Positions 1 through 9,684 are shown, numbered from the stretch's first letter. The stretch is 64,000 bases of DNA from Paracoccus saliphilus (GCF_028553805.1 NZ_CP067140.1:2480001-2544000), one strand, 5' to 3'. A program made the numbers and translations. The notes: generated by a model not told the origin, from the sequence alone.

Positions 1-310
1 CACCAAAATATAGGGCAGCGTAAGCACCGGCACTGGCGCCATAGGCAACAATTTCTCTACCCGCAGCGACCGGTGCAATCAATCGCTCTACGGTCTCTAT
101 ATCCAGACTGCGATGCATCACCTTATGGTGCGAACCTACGTAGACAGTATCGTAGCCCAGGGACAGTGCAGTTCCAGTCCCGAACCCGGAGTAAGCCAGT
201 TTCTCATTGATTGGCGAGAACGTTACAATCAGCTTTCTGGAGGGAGACTCGGCGCGGTGATAGACAACACGATGCTTTGGTGTTGCCGATAGAATTTGAT
301 AGTCAGGCAA
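1..310 (-). CDS. Alpha/beta-hydrolase-like protein, C-terminus beyond the window
   Basis: About 103 codons are open from a TTG at 308-310 to the window edge. An in-frame stop lies just upstream and no ATG or GTG is available near the start, so TTG is the only reasonable start unless the 5' end is broken. The visible peptide carries YGASAGAYAA, which fits the GxSxG nucleophile elbow of alpha/beta hydrolases, preceded by alternating hydrophobic strands. I see no signal peptide. It lies downstream of the large glycan-modifying gene on the same strand and may act with it on a surface polysaccharide; that role is inferred from position only. Confidence 0.55.
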   Translation of the reverse strand, partial: MPDYQILSATPKHRVVYHRAESPSRKLIVTFSPINEKLAYSGFGTGTALSLGYDTVYVGSHHKVMHRSLDIETVERLIAPVAAGREIVAYGASAGAYAALYFG

Positions 311-426
311 TGCTCAACCATCCGTGTGTACATGCGTGATGCATCTTATTGATCAGCTCCAAAAAAAGTCAACTATGCAGGCCTGAACTACGGGAACGAC
401 TCCGCCGCAGCGTCAGCCGACAACAT

Positions 427-3400
427 TCAGTTTCTGTCAGTCAGGTTCGCGCGCCCGGTAAATGTGGAAAGCTTTGGATGTGCCGCACGCAAGACCTCCG
501 CATTGATCCGGCCATCCCTAAGCATTTTCTTTACCCATAGAAGCATGGGCCCTATCGCCTCTACTTGCGGCGATAGGGCCGTCTTTCCCAAGGGAGATTC
601 GAGTGCCTCCAGCCCGGCGGTCTCGACTTCCTCTGAGTGCTTGCGCGCTGTTGTGACGGCTTTCAGACGGCGAAGCGTCGGTCGCATTCGCCGCAAGAAC
701 GCCTGATGATTGCCAGTTTGGCGCCACATCCGAAGGCTTTTTGCACGTGATTGCTCTCGCATCATCTGCACGAAGATCTCGGCGATTGACGTGTCGGACT
801 GAATCCGGGGGCGAACGAAAGGGACGGCTCTGCTGCCTGTCAGACTTTCGGACAATAAACGAAACTTGACTGCCTTCTGCTTGTGATTGAACCCGCCATT
901 CTGCGTCCGGGCTGCGGTATTGGGCACGACATCACTTGCCTCAAGCTCCCCGGACCGGATGCCGTTTTGTATAATTTGCTCTGCCAGCGGAGTACGGGTA
1001 ACGATCACGCTGTTCCCCATACCGTCCTGCTTGTACTCCGGCAGCCAAGCGTCTCCCAATGAGATGTCGGCCAGTTCGGTCATCACGTCAGTACAAAAGT
1101 CACATGCTCTGGATTTGAAAAGACCTGTTCCCCACATATCCCCGAGCTTCTGCATGCGCACGCGGCGCTCCTTGCCAGTCGAGTCCGTTGCCGCAAAGGA
1201 ATAGTCGCTGGAAAGGCTTTCTGGGTTCTTTACGCGATATTCAGCGTCCCGATACGTTCCCTCAATCCCGGCGCTCTGGGCAAGAAAATCGGTGTAGAAA
1301 CGGCTTTTTAGTCCGCCGCAGATGATGCCCGCCACGAACGGAATCTTCTCCTTTAGCTCTGGATGGTAATGTTGCTTCAGCCTGATGGCCTTTACGAAAC
1401 AAGACACCGCCGAGACCGCAATCCGCCCCTCGATTGTTTCGATAGTGGCAAATAGTTGGTCCATGGAGACGGGAATATACCGCGTCTTGGATGAGGTTTC
1501 GATGTTTTCGGACGCGTCGAAGATGCGATAGCTATATTGACCGTCGGAGGACTTGCGGACCACAAAGAGATGATCGACTTCGCCCCGTCGCAGAAGCTGG
1601 TCGAAGACATAAGTCGCGACGCCGCCGGACGAAGATGTGGGACGAAAGGCCGTACTATACCCCACGTAGGTCCCGATAAATCTGCCCAATCGCAGATCAG
1701 ACTTGTCGGCATGCGGCAGACAAATCTTGGCCAGCGCGTCCTCGTCCTCAACCAGCTTTTCTGGGGCCGGGTTGAACGGGCACACTCTAACGGCTTCGGC
1801 TGGAACCTTGCCGTTTGTTGCCCTGGGCTCAAGGAACCCATCTTGAGTCCAGACCATCTTCAACGTTCCGCACGATTCCGAGACGCACACGCCGCAGCCC
1901 GTACACAGGACATTCAGAGGATGGTTGTCCGCGCCTAACGCAGGTGCAGAACTGGCCATTGCCGTAACATCGCTGGCAAGTGGTAAGGGTGCCTGCTTGG
2001 ACGGAGCATCGGCAATGCCTGACTTGCCACCGCTTCCGTTCGGCTGGCCGCCTAAAGCATCCGTCAGGAATTTGAACGACTTCGCGCGCAGCGCATCAAG
2101 GCGCCCGTTGACTGCCTCCCAATCGATTGGGCGCAACAGGCTGTCTATATCCACCTCGTCCGAATCTACGACGATCCGATCTTCCAGCCCTACGGCCTTC
2201 AATAAGGACTGGAACCTGGCCAACCCCCGCTTGGCGTTTCCGTACGCCACAAAGGGGCGATTGAAGATGATCGAGAATGCGACCCCATGAAAGGAATCAG
2301 TGACGACATATGAGGCGTTGTGAAATGACGCCAGCCAAGCCTCCACCGACTTGTCTCCGCCCTCGTCCTTTAGTGGATCGGCAGACTCAAAGGGCTGGCC
2401 GCTGGTCGTTCGCGGCTCAACTGAAAGTGCGTTGGAGATCCGGTTGATGACGTCGAGCTTGTCAGGAGTTGCGTCAAGCACGTAGGTCAGCAAATGCCCA
2501 CCCTCGGAGGATCGCTGGCTCTCTGCAAGGAGGGCGGCGTAATCTTTCTTCGACAGCAAAAGCGTCGGGTCCAAAACGTGCTGGGCTTCAACTCCGAATA
2601 TATTCCGACAGAGATCAACGGCACTGTCTTCCCGGACCGAGACGGCATTGAATAACTGCAGAAGCGGTGCCGCGTTGGCCTTTTCGTCGGCCTTGTACTC
2701 GTCCTTTTCACTACCGAATGATGCGGCGTAAGCAATCCTTCTGGTGTCGCGGTCATCTTCGTCCAGGAACCCTAGGAAGAAATCGCGAAGAAGGCCTCTC
2801 GCGTATTTCGGCCGCCAGACTTGATCGCTGCCTACGATCACAGCATCGAAACCATATTCTCCAAACTGCTTACTAAGTGCAGCACTCGAATGAAATGCCC
2901 TTGAAATGGGAGTCATGTATTTTTCCACGAAGATGCGGTTCTGGACCTTCTTACCAAGACCGATCCGATCAGCGTAAAGAGGTATGTTGGCATCCGGCGC
3001 CAAGTCTTCGGGTACTGTGCCTGGGTCTTTCGACCCCGGACGTCGGTTCAGCAACACGGGACGATGACCAAAATCGCGCAAGACTTGCATCAGCGCGAAT
3101 GCCTGCAGGTTTCCACCATAGTTGCGGTTCATTGGCAGCGTCAGAATACCAATTTGCAGAGACCGCGCAGCTGCTTCCTCCACCTGTCTCTCCGAGGGTA
3201 TGTCGCTAATCTGCGCATATACCGTGTTCGGCCGGGTTACAGTGTTCTGCGATGGAACTGTGTCGGGCTTGGCTACCGTGTGCCGTTTGGAATCCGAGTG
3301 CGTCGGCGAAACTGCCTCGGCATCCGGAAGATCGATCGCCAGAGACTCGCGCAGCAGCTTTGCCGCAGAGGGTCCAGAGGGGCCACGAGTTTCGATGATG

Positions 3401-5007
3401 CGCAAGGCTGCGGATATCTTGTCTGGGTGGTCGAGATTCAGCTCTATTGCCTGCGGATGGTCTTCAAGGAAGCGCTTGAGGCGAAGTCTGGGGTCGGCCA
3501 TCTTACCTTCGGCGATCAAGGTCTCGACCTCGGCAGGTGTCTCGGCCCCGGTCAGAACTTGACGCAATGGGGGACGGCCATGCTGCGATTTCCGAACATA
3601 TTTGGCCTTTGTCTGGGCTATATGGGTAGGATAACCGGATAGTATCTGGTCATCATCACGCGACAGGACGATCAAGATTTCCTCATCCAACGGCCAGCCG
3701 TCCTTTGGCGCAGCGCGCTGGTAGTTGTGAAACCAGCGCACGCCCAAGGTTGCTTTCCGACCGTGTTTCTGTGCCCGTTTGAGACCTTCCGCCAGATTGG
3801 TGAGTGGCCGTTTGCCGAATGTCTGTTCTGGCCAGAACATCGCTTTGTTCGAGCGCGCCTGCTTGAATATTCGCCCAGAGATTTCGGTTGATCCCGCAAG
3901 GCCCGAATCAGCGATACTCAGCAAGGTCGAATGCGGAATGTCACCGTCGATCAGTTTTTCGACACTGACCTTTGGAGACATCTGAGACACAAGATCGCGC
4001 GAACGCTGGATGTCGTCCTGATCGAGGTTGCCGACCGTGCTTTTCTCTAGAATACTGCGCAATTGTTGTACATTCGGGTTCGCAAGGATCGTTTCAAGCC
4101 TTTCGAACCGCGCTGTGACAGATTTTCTGTGCAGCTCTGCCAGCATCGGGTCTGCAAACAAGCGATCCCGTTCCTGTTCAAATCCCGTCAAGTTATCGGC
4201 CACGACCAGGTCAGAGACCTGATTGTAATCGGCCTTGCGCCAGTAATCGATGCCGTGACGGTTAGAGTTCATCAGGCCGTCGCCACGGAAGATCTTGAGC
4301 AGGTATTCATCCAGGCTCTTGACCATGTAATGCGCGACCTCGGCGAAGTCGCGGTGTATGGCCTGGCGCCCGCCGTTCCAGGTCAATGTCTCCCGCTTCA
4401 ACGGCTGGCCGCCGGCATCAATCCACGACGCTTTCCCCGGGGAGCTGATGGGTACGCCCCCCTTCATCAAGGGCTTTGGAAAATGGATCGCCAGGCGAAG
4501 ATTATCGGCTTGCCGGAACAGGGTTTTGACGCCGACCTTCGGCAGGCTAGAAGCGTCCATCGACTGATTGAAGCGCTTGATGACCGGCCGATCTTCGAAC
4601 TCGATGTTATGGCCTGACCCGAACAGTCGCCACGGGATTACCATCATGTCGGCTGACCTGTCCTGCATGACATCTATGAGCACGTCCAGCGTGTGCGGCG
4701 CCTTTTTCACGACTAGAAATTCGTCGGCATCTAGAACCATGACGAAATCCGCCGATTTGACCTCGGGAGTCAGATTGGCAATCTTGAGCGCACGGGAATG
4801 TGGTTTGGCGCCCGTCGGCACCTCGTTTTCGTAATAGGCGATTACACCCATCTCATGCAGCCGAAGAAGCATTTCATGGGTGCCGTCGGTGCAGTCATTT
4901 GCCAAGACGACGACCCGGTCGAAGCCAAGAGCCCTGTGATAAGCAACCCATTCTATGATGTAGGGCGCTTCGTTCTTCATGGAGGTGACGACGGTTGATA
5001 TGGGCAT
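427..5007 (-). CDS. Trimodular glycan protein: GT2-type glycosyltransferase, polysaccharide pyruvyl transferase, FrhB-like iron-sulfur domain
   Basis: This 1526-residue protein reads as three enzymes in one chain. Residues 1-300 resemble a family 2 glycosyltransferase, starting with TVVTSMKNEAPYIIEW and carrying DADE at 93-96. Residues about 618-980 match polysaccharide pyruvyl transferase, with NYGGNLQAFALM near 629, GSDQVW at 726-731 and DSFHG at 904-908. Residues about 1033-1430 match the coenzyme F420 hydrogenase beta-subunit (FrhB) family, with ferredoxin-like cysteines 1035, 1038, 1041 and 1046. No membrane span or signal peptide is seen, so it should be cytosolic. FrhB-like proteins often neighbour pyruvyl transferases in polysaccharide clusters; a single fused chain is unusual. 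It probably builds or decorates a surface glycan. Start ATG at 5007. Confidence 0.85.
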   Translation of the reverse strand: MPISTVVTSMKNEAPYIIEWVAYHRALGFDRVVVLANDCTDGTHEMLLRLHEMGVIAYYENEVPTGAKPHSRALKIANLTPEVKSADFVMVLDADEFLVVKKAPHTLDVLIDVMQDRSADMMVIPWRLFGSGHNIEFEDRPVIKRFNQSMDASSLPKVGVKTLFRQADNLRLAIHFPKPLMKGGVPISSPGKASWIDAGGQPLKRETLTWNGGRQAIHRDFAEVAHYMVKSLDEYLLKIFRGDGLMNSNRHGIDYWRKADYNQVSDLVVADNLTGFEQERDRLFADPMLAELHRKSVTARFERLETILANPNVQQLRSILEKSTVGNLDQDDIQRSRDLVSQMSPKVSVEKLIDGDIPHSTLLSIADSGLAGSTEISGRIFKQARSNKAMFWPEQTFGKRPLTNLAEGLKRAQKHGRKATLGVRWFHNYQRAAPKDGWPLDEEILIVLSRDDDQILSGYPTHIAQTKAKYVRKSQHGRPPLRQVLTGAETPAEVETLIAEGKMADPRLRLKRFLEDHPQAIELNLDHPDKISAALRIIETRGPSGPSAAKLLRESLAIDLPDAEAVSPTHSDSKRHTVAKPDTVPSQNTVTRPNTVYAQISDIPSERQVEEAAARSLQIGILTLPMNRNYGGNLQAFALMQVLRDFGHRPVLLNRRPGSKDPGTVPEDLAPDANIPLYADRIGLGKKVQNRIFVEKYMTPISRAFHSSAALSKQFGEYGFDAVIVGSDQVWRPKYARGLLRDFFLGFLDEDDRDTRRIAYAASFGSEKDEYKADEKANAAPLLQLFNAVSVREDSAVDLCRNIFGVEAQHVLDPTLLLSKKDYAALLAESQRSSEGGHLLTYVLDATPDKLDVINRISNALSVEPRTTSGQPFESADPLKDEGGDKSVEAWLASFHNASYVVTDSFHGVAFSIIFNRPFVAYGNAKRGLARFQSLLKAVGLEDRIVVDSDEVDIDSLLRPIDWEAVNGRLDALRAKSFKFLTDALGGQPNGSGGKSGIADAPSKQAPLPLASDVTAMASSAPALGADNHPLNVLCTGCGVCVSESCGTLKMVWTQDGFLEPRATNGKVPAEAVRVCPFNPAPEKLVEDEDALAKICLPHADKSDLRLGRFIGTYVGYSTAFRPTSSSGGVATYVFDQLLRRGEVDHLFVVRKSSDGQYSYRIFDASENIETSSKTRYIPVSMDQLFATIETIEGRIAVSAVSCFVKAIRLKQHYHPELKEKIPFVAGIICGGLKSRFYTDFLAQSAGIEGTYRDAEYRVKNPESLSSDYSFAATDSTGKERRVRMQKLGDMWGTGLFKSRACDFCTDVMTELADISLGDAWLPEYKQDGMGNSVIVTRTPLAEQIIQNGIRSGELEASDVVPNTAARTQNGGFNHKQKAVKFRLLSESLTGSRAVPFVRPRIQSDTSIAEIFVQMMREQSRAKSLRMWRQTGNHQAFLRRMRPTLRRLKAVTTARKHSEEVETAGLEALESPLGKTALSPQVEAIGPMLLWVKKMLRDGRINAEVLRAAHPKLSTFTGRANLTDRN

Positions 5008-5249
5008 GGAGAGTCTACTCGTTATTTTCTATGGCGAGACACCAAAATGAATGAACGGCAAAACAGGTCATCAGTAGGCGGGCGCCTGCAGGTGATAGCC
5101 ATGATACATTCCACAGGCTCCTCGTCTCTTGAGTGGCAGAACAAACTAGTGTGGTCAACTGTTGGGTGACAAGTGTGGCAGTCAGTTTCTAAACTGACAT
5201 ACTATCAGTATCAGGTTGCCGCTTGCCCACCCCGATGCTGCACCTAAAA
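5008..5249. other. Intergenic region between tail-fibre gene and glycan gene
   Basis: No coding potential is evident in these 242 bases. The stretch separates the last virion gene from the glycan cargo gene and must hold the promoter of the latter. It contains a perfect 8-bp inverted repeat at 5181-5198. I found no tRNA or tRNA fragment here that would mark the left prophage end. Confidence 0.5.
5181..5198. repeat. Perfect 18-bp inverted repeat
   Basis: GTCAGTTT CT AAACTGAC is a perfect 8-bp inverted repeat with a 2-base centre. It has no T-tract, so it fits an operator better than a terminator. It lies about 175 bases upstream of the glycan gene start. Confidence 0.5.
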
Positions 5250-7868
5250 TTAGGTAACTTGCGGCAGGGACGGATCATCCTCATCGACCAGGCGAGGCCC
5301 GGCCGGGTTCATGAGCGCGGCCCGCATATTACCGTAATCGACATCTTGGATCGCGATCTCCTGCGCGGCCGCCATGGCCGCTGCCTGCCCCATGCTCTGC
5401 CCGGCCTGCATCGCGGTGACCTCCATGCGCACCGAACCGAAAGCAACCGTGGTCAGGGACGTAGCGAACAGCACCGAGAGGTTGGTGCAGTTGGTTTCCT
5501 TCGGTATATAGGTCTCGAAGGGCACGGGGTTGGCCTTATTGCTGCCGCCCTGACCTCGAACGAAGCCGCCCTCCATCCATGTCATCCACTCGCCCGCCTC
5601 GTATTCATAGGCGATGATGCTCATGACATGGTGGTCGAAGGGATAGGAGGCAACGGCCACGGTCTTCGTGCCGAGATTCGGATATTCACCATCGGGCTGG
5701 TTCAGGTCGCGGGCGTCCATGACCGCCTTGCCGAGCATCCGGACGCCTTCGCGGACGTAGAATTGCGGGGTGTCGAAGACCGCGTCGTTCTCGTGGTGGT
5801 TATGATAATGATCGGCACGCATCCCCCAGGTCAGCGCCTCGGCGCGCAGCTCTGAGGGAACACGGGGATCGTCATGATGTTGCAGCGCGTAGAACAGGTT
5901 CAGGATATGCTCCCAATGCGCCTTCCAGATTGCCTCCCGCTCGGCATATGTTGCTCCCGGATAGGTCTTGCTCATACCGACCCAATCGGTCGAATAGCCG
6001 TGGCCGGTATTGATATCGTAAACGCCCTGCGAAATGCCATCCAGCTTGAAGAGATCGTGCATGCGGATCAGCGGATCGAGCACTAGGTGACGGAACAGCA
6101 TCTCGAACCGGGCCGGGTCCCATGACGGCTGCGGCGTGGTCGGAAGCGGCACAAATCTCGCAGCATCAGTGCCCCATGCCAGCCGGAAGTTGAACGCCTG
6201 CAGCTCGTCGTCGGCCGATCCCAATGGCGGCTGATCGTGCAGATCGGGCGAAAACTCACTATAGATACCGGTCACCTCGGGGATCAGCCCGGAGGTGGTG
6301 TCGCCGGGGATGGCCCAGGGATCGACATAGGCGTATCCGCCCTCGGTCATCTGGAACTGCTTGGAATAGGATGAGTAATTTGTAGCAACCCCGCGATAGC
6401 CACCCGCGTTCTCGGCTCCTGCCCCTTGCATCTCGCGACCAACGCGCCACGGGACACCGGCAGCGACCAGCAGGTCGCCCTCGTAGCTGGCATCGATGAA
6501 CTGCTTGCCGATCACCGTGCGACCATCGACCGTGACCATGCTGGTGATATCCGTATCGTTCTTGCTGACGCTGGACACGCCATCCGAGTAAAAGACCGGG
6601 ATCTCGTATCCGCCGTTTGTCGAAGGATCGAGCAGCTCGCGCATCACGCGGCTGAACATACGCGGAATGAACGGAATACCGCTCGACGACCCGCCATGCA
6701 TGGTACGCGCCTTGCGGATGATCCAGCGGGGAATACCGGTCAGGAACTCCATTGCCCTAAAATCGGTCCAGCCGAGGCCGGAGGCCGACATGCCGCCGAT
6801 ATGGCGGTCGCGCCAGCCGCCGATGATGGCCACGCTCGCCCCGGCCCGCGCCGCCTGTAACGCCGCCGTGACGGCCTGCGGCGTGGTGCCGTAGATCACC
6901 ACGTCGACGGTGACCGTTTCCGGCCCGAGCCCGGCGGGCGTCAGGTCATATTCGCCATACCGGATCGCATCGAGAAATGTGCCGATCGCGCCGGTCAGTT
7001 CCCGCGCCTCGGTCTCGGTCAGCGCCGCTCCGAAGGCCCAGGCTGCCTGCTTGTGCGGGGAGTAGTCGGGCGAGAGCGCACCATCCACCGTCGCGGCCAG
7101 CAGAGTGATGCTCTGGGCGATCGGCGCGGCGGAAACGTCCGATGCCTGCGGCTTGGCCACGCCATTGCGCAGGCCGACACTGCCCGCTGCAACGGACCTG
7201 CGGGCGGCGGTCAGGCCGTAGCCGTCAGAATGCCCCGCAGGCGCAACCATGGCCTCCTGCCCCTGCGTCCGGGCCGTGGAGGAGTCGCTGGCGCTGCGAA
7301 CGCAAAGCGAGATACCATTGCCCGCCGCATCAACCGCGCCATAATCCAGGTTGTCGCTCTGGAGGGTGATGCCGTTGTGATCCGTGCCCTTGCACCAGAC
7401 CCCATGAAAGACATCGTCCTGGGCAAGATCGGAGGGTGCGAGTCCCGAATCGAGTGCCTGACCCGCCCCGGTCGCCTGCCAACCATCATCGGGCGAGAAT
7501 GTCGGCGCGCCGATCTTGCTCATGGCCGAGGCGGGCGTTTTCCAGTTCAACAGGCTTTCCTGTTCGGTCGCGCCGACAATGTGAAGGTTGGTCAGTTTCG
7601 CCCAGATGCCGGTGGCCTTCAGACGCTTGATACAGGTATCGATCGTGCGGATGCGGCGTGCGGAGGGTGGCACCGTGAAGGCTTCGACCAGGGCCGTGGT
7701 TTCGGCCTCCTCGACATAGGGCGAGATGCTGCCCGTGACAGGGTTGATGATCTCCGGGACATCCGTGCCGGGATCCATACCCAGGGAGGAAAGAAAATTC
7801 TCGATCCCGGTGCTGGTCAGGAGCGGAACCTGCGCGCCCAGGCCATCGAGCAATCGATAGCGGGCCAT
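5250..7868 (-). CDS. Phage tail fibre-like protein fused to an FAD-dependent oxidoreductase domain
   Basis: The 872-residue product has two parts. Residues 1 to about 300 look like the fibre module common in Rhodobacteraceae phages: IDTCIKRLKATGIWAKL, a stretch starting LLNWKTPAS, and a closing ALTETEARELTGAIGTFLDA. From about 320 onward it resembles the FAD-dependent oxidoreductase family (PF12831 type), with a Rossmann start VDVVIYGTTPQAVTAALQAA, then GGMSASGLGWTDF and DASYEGDLLVAAGVPWRVGR. The ATG overlaps the stop of the upstream fibre gene (TGATG), so it is part of the tail module. Presumably it is carried on or near the virion tail; its substrate is unknown. A pure cargo enzyme role is possible, but the fibre-like N-terminus argues against it. 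Confidence 0.75.
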   Translation of the reverse strand: MARYRLLDGLGAQVPLLTSTGIENFLSSLGMDPGTDVPEIINPVTGSISPYVEEAETTALVEAFTVPPSARRIRTIDTCIKRLKATGIWAKLTNLHIVGATEQESLLNWKTPASAMSKIGAPTFSPDDGWQATGAGQALDSGLAPSDLAQDDVFHGVWCKGTDHNGITLQSDNLDYGAVDAAGNGISLCVRSASDSSTARTQGQEAMVAPAGHSDGYGLTAARRSVAAGSVGLRNGVAKPQASDVSAAPIAQSITLLAATVDGALSPDYSPHKQAAWAFGAALTETEARELTGAIGTFLDAIRYGEYDLTPAGLGPETVTVDVVIYGTTPQAVTAALQAARAGASVAIIGGWRDRHIGGMSASGLGWTDFRAMEFLTGIPRWIIRKARTMHGGSSSGIPFIPRMFSRVMRELLDPSTNGGYEIPVFYSDGVSSVSKNDTDITSMVTVDGRTVIGKQFIDASYEGDLLVAAGVPWRVGREMQGAGAENAGGYRGVATNYSSYSKQFQMTEGGYAYVDPWAIPGDTTSGLIPEVTGIYSEFSPDLHDQPPLGSADDELQAFNFRLAWGTDAARFVPLPTTPQPSWDPARFEMLFRHLVLDPLIRMHDLFKLDGISQGVYDINTGHGYSTDWVGMSKTYPGATYAEREAIWKAHWEHILNLFYALQHHDDPRVPSELRAEALTWGMRADHYHNHHENDAVFDTPQFYVREGVRMLGKAVMDARDLNQPDGEYPNLGTKTVAVASYPFDHHVMSIIAYEYEAGEWMTWMEGGFVRGQGGSNKANPVPFETYIPKETNCTNLSVLFATSLTTVAFGSVRMEVTAMQAGQSMGQAAAMAAAQEIAIQDVDYGNMRAALMNPAGPRLVDEDDPSLPQVT

Positions 7869-9616
7869 CAGTCCAGTACACCACCCATCACATTGTCGAT
7901 TCGGCAGCCCGAGATATCGCCTGACGCGGCATTTGCCCCGATTCCGATCATGCCGCCATCATAGGTAGATGCTTCAGCCGTGAGCGCTTCGACGCCATCG
8001 ATATAAGCGCGGAGCATCTTCCCGTCCCGCTCCAGCCGGGCCGTCACCGGATAGGTCAGAAAGCCCGAGGACGTGGCCGCAAGGGTGACGGTGTTCAGCG
8101 CTTCGTCCACCTCCTCGAGAACCAGCTGCGAGGAGCGCAAGTTGAGGCGGTAGCCGGCATGGGTCTCTGGGGGCATGTTGATATAGAGGAAGGTGCCTTT
8201 CCCCGAAGAAAGACTGCTGCTTCCGCCGAGGACATTGGCCTCGATGAACTGATCGGGCGGCAGGAACTGTTTCGACTGCACCACCGGCAGCGCGTTCGAC
8301 GCGCTTGGCTGCGCAGCATTATTAACGATCGTCATGAGCGCGCCCTGCGTTCGCACGTTCACCCAGAGATCATCATTGGTGGCGAGCGGTTCGTCGGCCC
8401 GGTTGAAGCTATCCGCGAAACTCAGGATGGGTGCGGGCTCGACCTTGGCATGCAGATCGACCCCGGCATGCATCTTTGCGCTTGGATCATCGAAGGTCCG
8501 CCACATGACCATGGCTGCCCCCGCAGGGCGGTCAGGGATCGTGGCACGCCGCTGCACGACGGTTTGCATGGAGCTGGACATGCCGGTCTGCAATTCCTGG
8601 ATGGCGAGCAGGACTGACTGGATGATGGATTCCTTCGCCACCTTGGCGATCCGGATCCAGTAACCGTCATTGGCGGTCGGGACGCGCCCTTCGGCGGGCG
8701 GGCTGCCCTGGTCCCCCGATTTGCGCCACATCTCCATGTAGTCGCTGGTGAGCGTGGTGGTGACGATCATCCTGGTGCTGGCAGGGACCGTATAGGTCTC
8801 CGGTGTCTCGGCCTCAATAAAGACTGGCCGATCCGTCCATTTGGCATCGTTCGCGTCGAGCCGGGCATCACGGGCGAGCCGCTCGGCCATGGATTCCGCC
8901 GAATAGACGATCCGCATGATGGTATTGCTATGGATCTCGGCGAAATAGGTTCTCCCCTCAAGCAATCCTTCGGCGGGCAAGGGGCTATGGTTAGTATCGC
9001 GAACCTGGCGGGAAATGCTGCCGATCGTGCAAGAGGGCCCCTCCTGGGTATTGGTGCCGAGCGCCACGAAGCGAACGGTGCTGCCGGTACCGACGGTCTG
9101 ACCTTCCAGACCGGGCGCGAGCTCCGCCGTAAAATTATCCGCGGTACCGGTCAGGTTGACCAGGCGGATGACGCCAGCCTGATCGATCTCGGCCTTCGTG
9201 GCTCCGCCAAGAATGACTCGAAGCGTGCCGCCCCGGCGGCGCAGAAGATAGGACCGGCCCGGCACGAAAGCCTTCGCCCGCCAGGTGCCGCCGTCATCGC
9301 CACGGATGTCGAAGGTGGTACCGGCGATGGTCATGGTGGGGTTGGCGGTATCGTTGGTCGTGAGCGGGATATACTCGATCGTGGAGCCGCCGGAGATCTG
9401 CGTGATGCCGGCATTGACGAATACCGGTGCGATATCCGCCGTGATCGCGCTGCCGGTGCCGCCGATATTGACCGTTATGATCGCAGCGCCATCGCGAATG
9501 GCGGACCCGACATCAGCCTCCAGCCCGTCAATCTTCCCCCATAGCGCCCGAACCCCGCCCTTGGATACCGGCTGGCCGGAAACGTAAACGCTGCTTGCAT
9601 CATTTTGGAATGTCAT
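7868..9616 (-). CDS. Phage tail fibre / receptor-binding protein
   Basis: The 582-residue protein starts at an ATG preceded by GTGAGG. The N-terminal third is rich in Gly, Thr and Ile repeats typical of beta-structured fibres. The C-terminus (about 400-582) resembles a LamG/concanavalin-like jelly roll, from FADSFNRADEPLATNDDLWV through TARLERDGKMLRAYIDG. It is cotranscribed with the flavoenzyme-fibre gene (1-base overlap) and separated from the host-specificity gene by a terminator-like hairpin. Host receptor binding is inferred from position and composition. Confidence 0.7.
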   Translation of the reverse strand: MTFQNDASSVYVSGQPVSKGGVRALWGKIDGLEADVGSAIRDGAAIITVNIGGTGSAITADIAPVFVNAGITQISGGSTIEYIPLTTNDTANPTMTIAGTTFDIRGDDGGTWRAKAFVPGRSYLLRRRGGTLRVILGGATKAEIDQAGVIRLVNLTGTADNFTAELAPGLEGQTVGTGSTVRFVALGTNTQEGPSCTIGSISRQVRDTNHSPLPAEGLLEGRTYFAEIHSNTIMRIVYSAESMAERLARDARLDANDAKWTDRPVFIEAETPETYTVPASTRMIVTTTLTSDYMEMWRKSGDQGSPPAEGRVPTANDGYWIRIAKVAKESIIQSVLLAIQELQTGMSSSMQTVVQRRATIPDRPAGAAMVMWRTFDDPSAKMHAGVDLHAKVEPAPILSFADSFNRADEPLATNDDLWVNVRTQGALMTIVNNAAQPSASNALPVVQSKQFLPPDQFIEANVLGGSSSLSSGKGTFLYINMPPETHAGYRLNLRSSQLVLEEVDEALNTVTLAATSSGFLTYPVTARLERDGKMLRAYIDGVEALTAEASTYDGGMIGIGANAASGDISGCRIDNVMGGVLD

Positions 9617-9629
9617 GCTGACCTCACGT

Positions 9630-9655
9630 AAAAAAGCGGCCCTCGATGGGACCGC
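9630..9655 (-). terminator. Intrinsic terminator between tail-tip gene and fibre genes
   Basis: On the minus strand GCGGTCCC, a short loop and GGGCCGC are followed by six T residues (9630-9635). The stem has one bulged T. It would end or attenuate the late transcript before the fibre cassette. Confidence 0.65.
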
Positions 9656-9684
9656 GCGGCATGCTGATGTTTGAGATGCCCTGT

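Noticed and set aside
5080..5100. GGCGGGCGCC resembling the start of tRNA-Gly
   Set aside because: No tRNA follows on either strand, so it is not the missing attL.
5242..5255. ACCTAAAATTAGGT palindrome at the stop of the flavoenzyme gene
   Set aside because: Only a 6-bp stem with an A/T loop and no T-tract, too weak for a terminator call.
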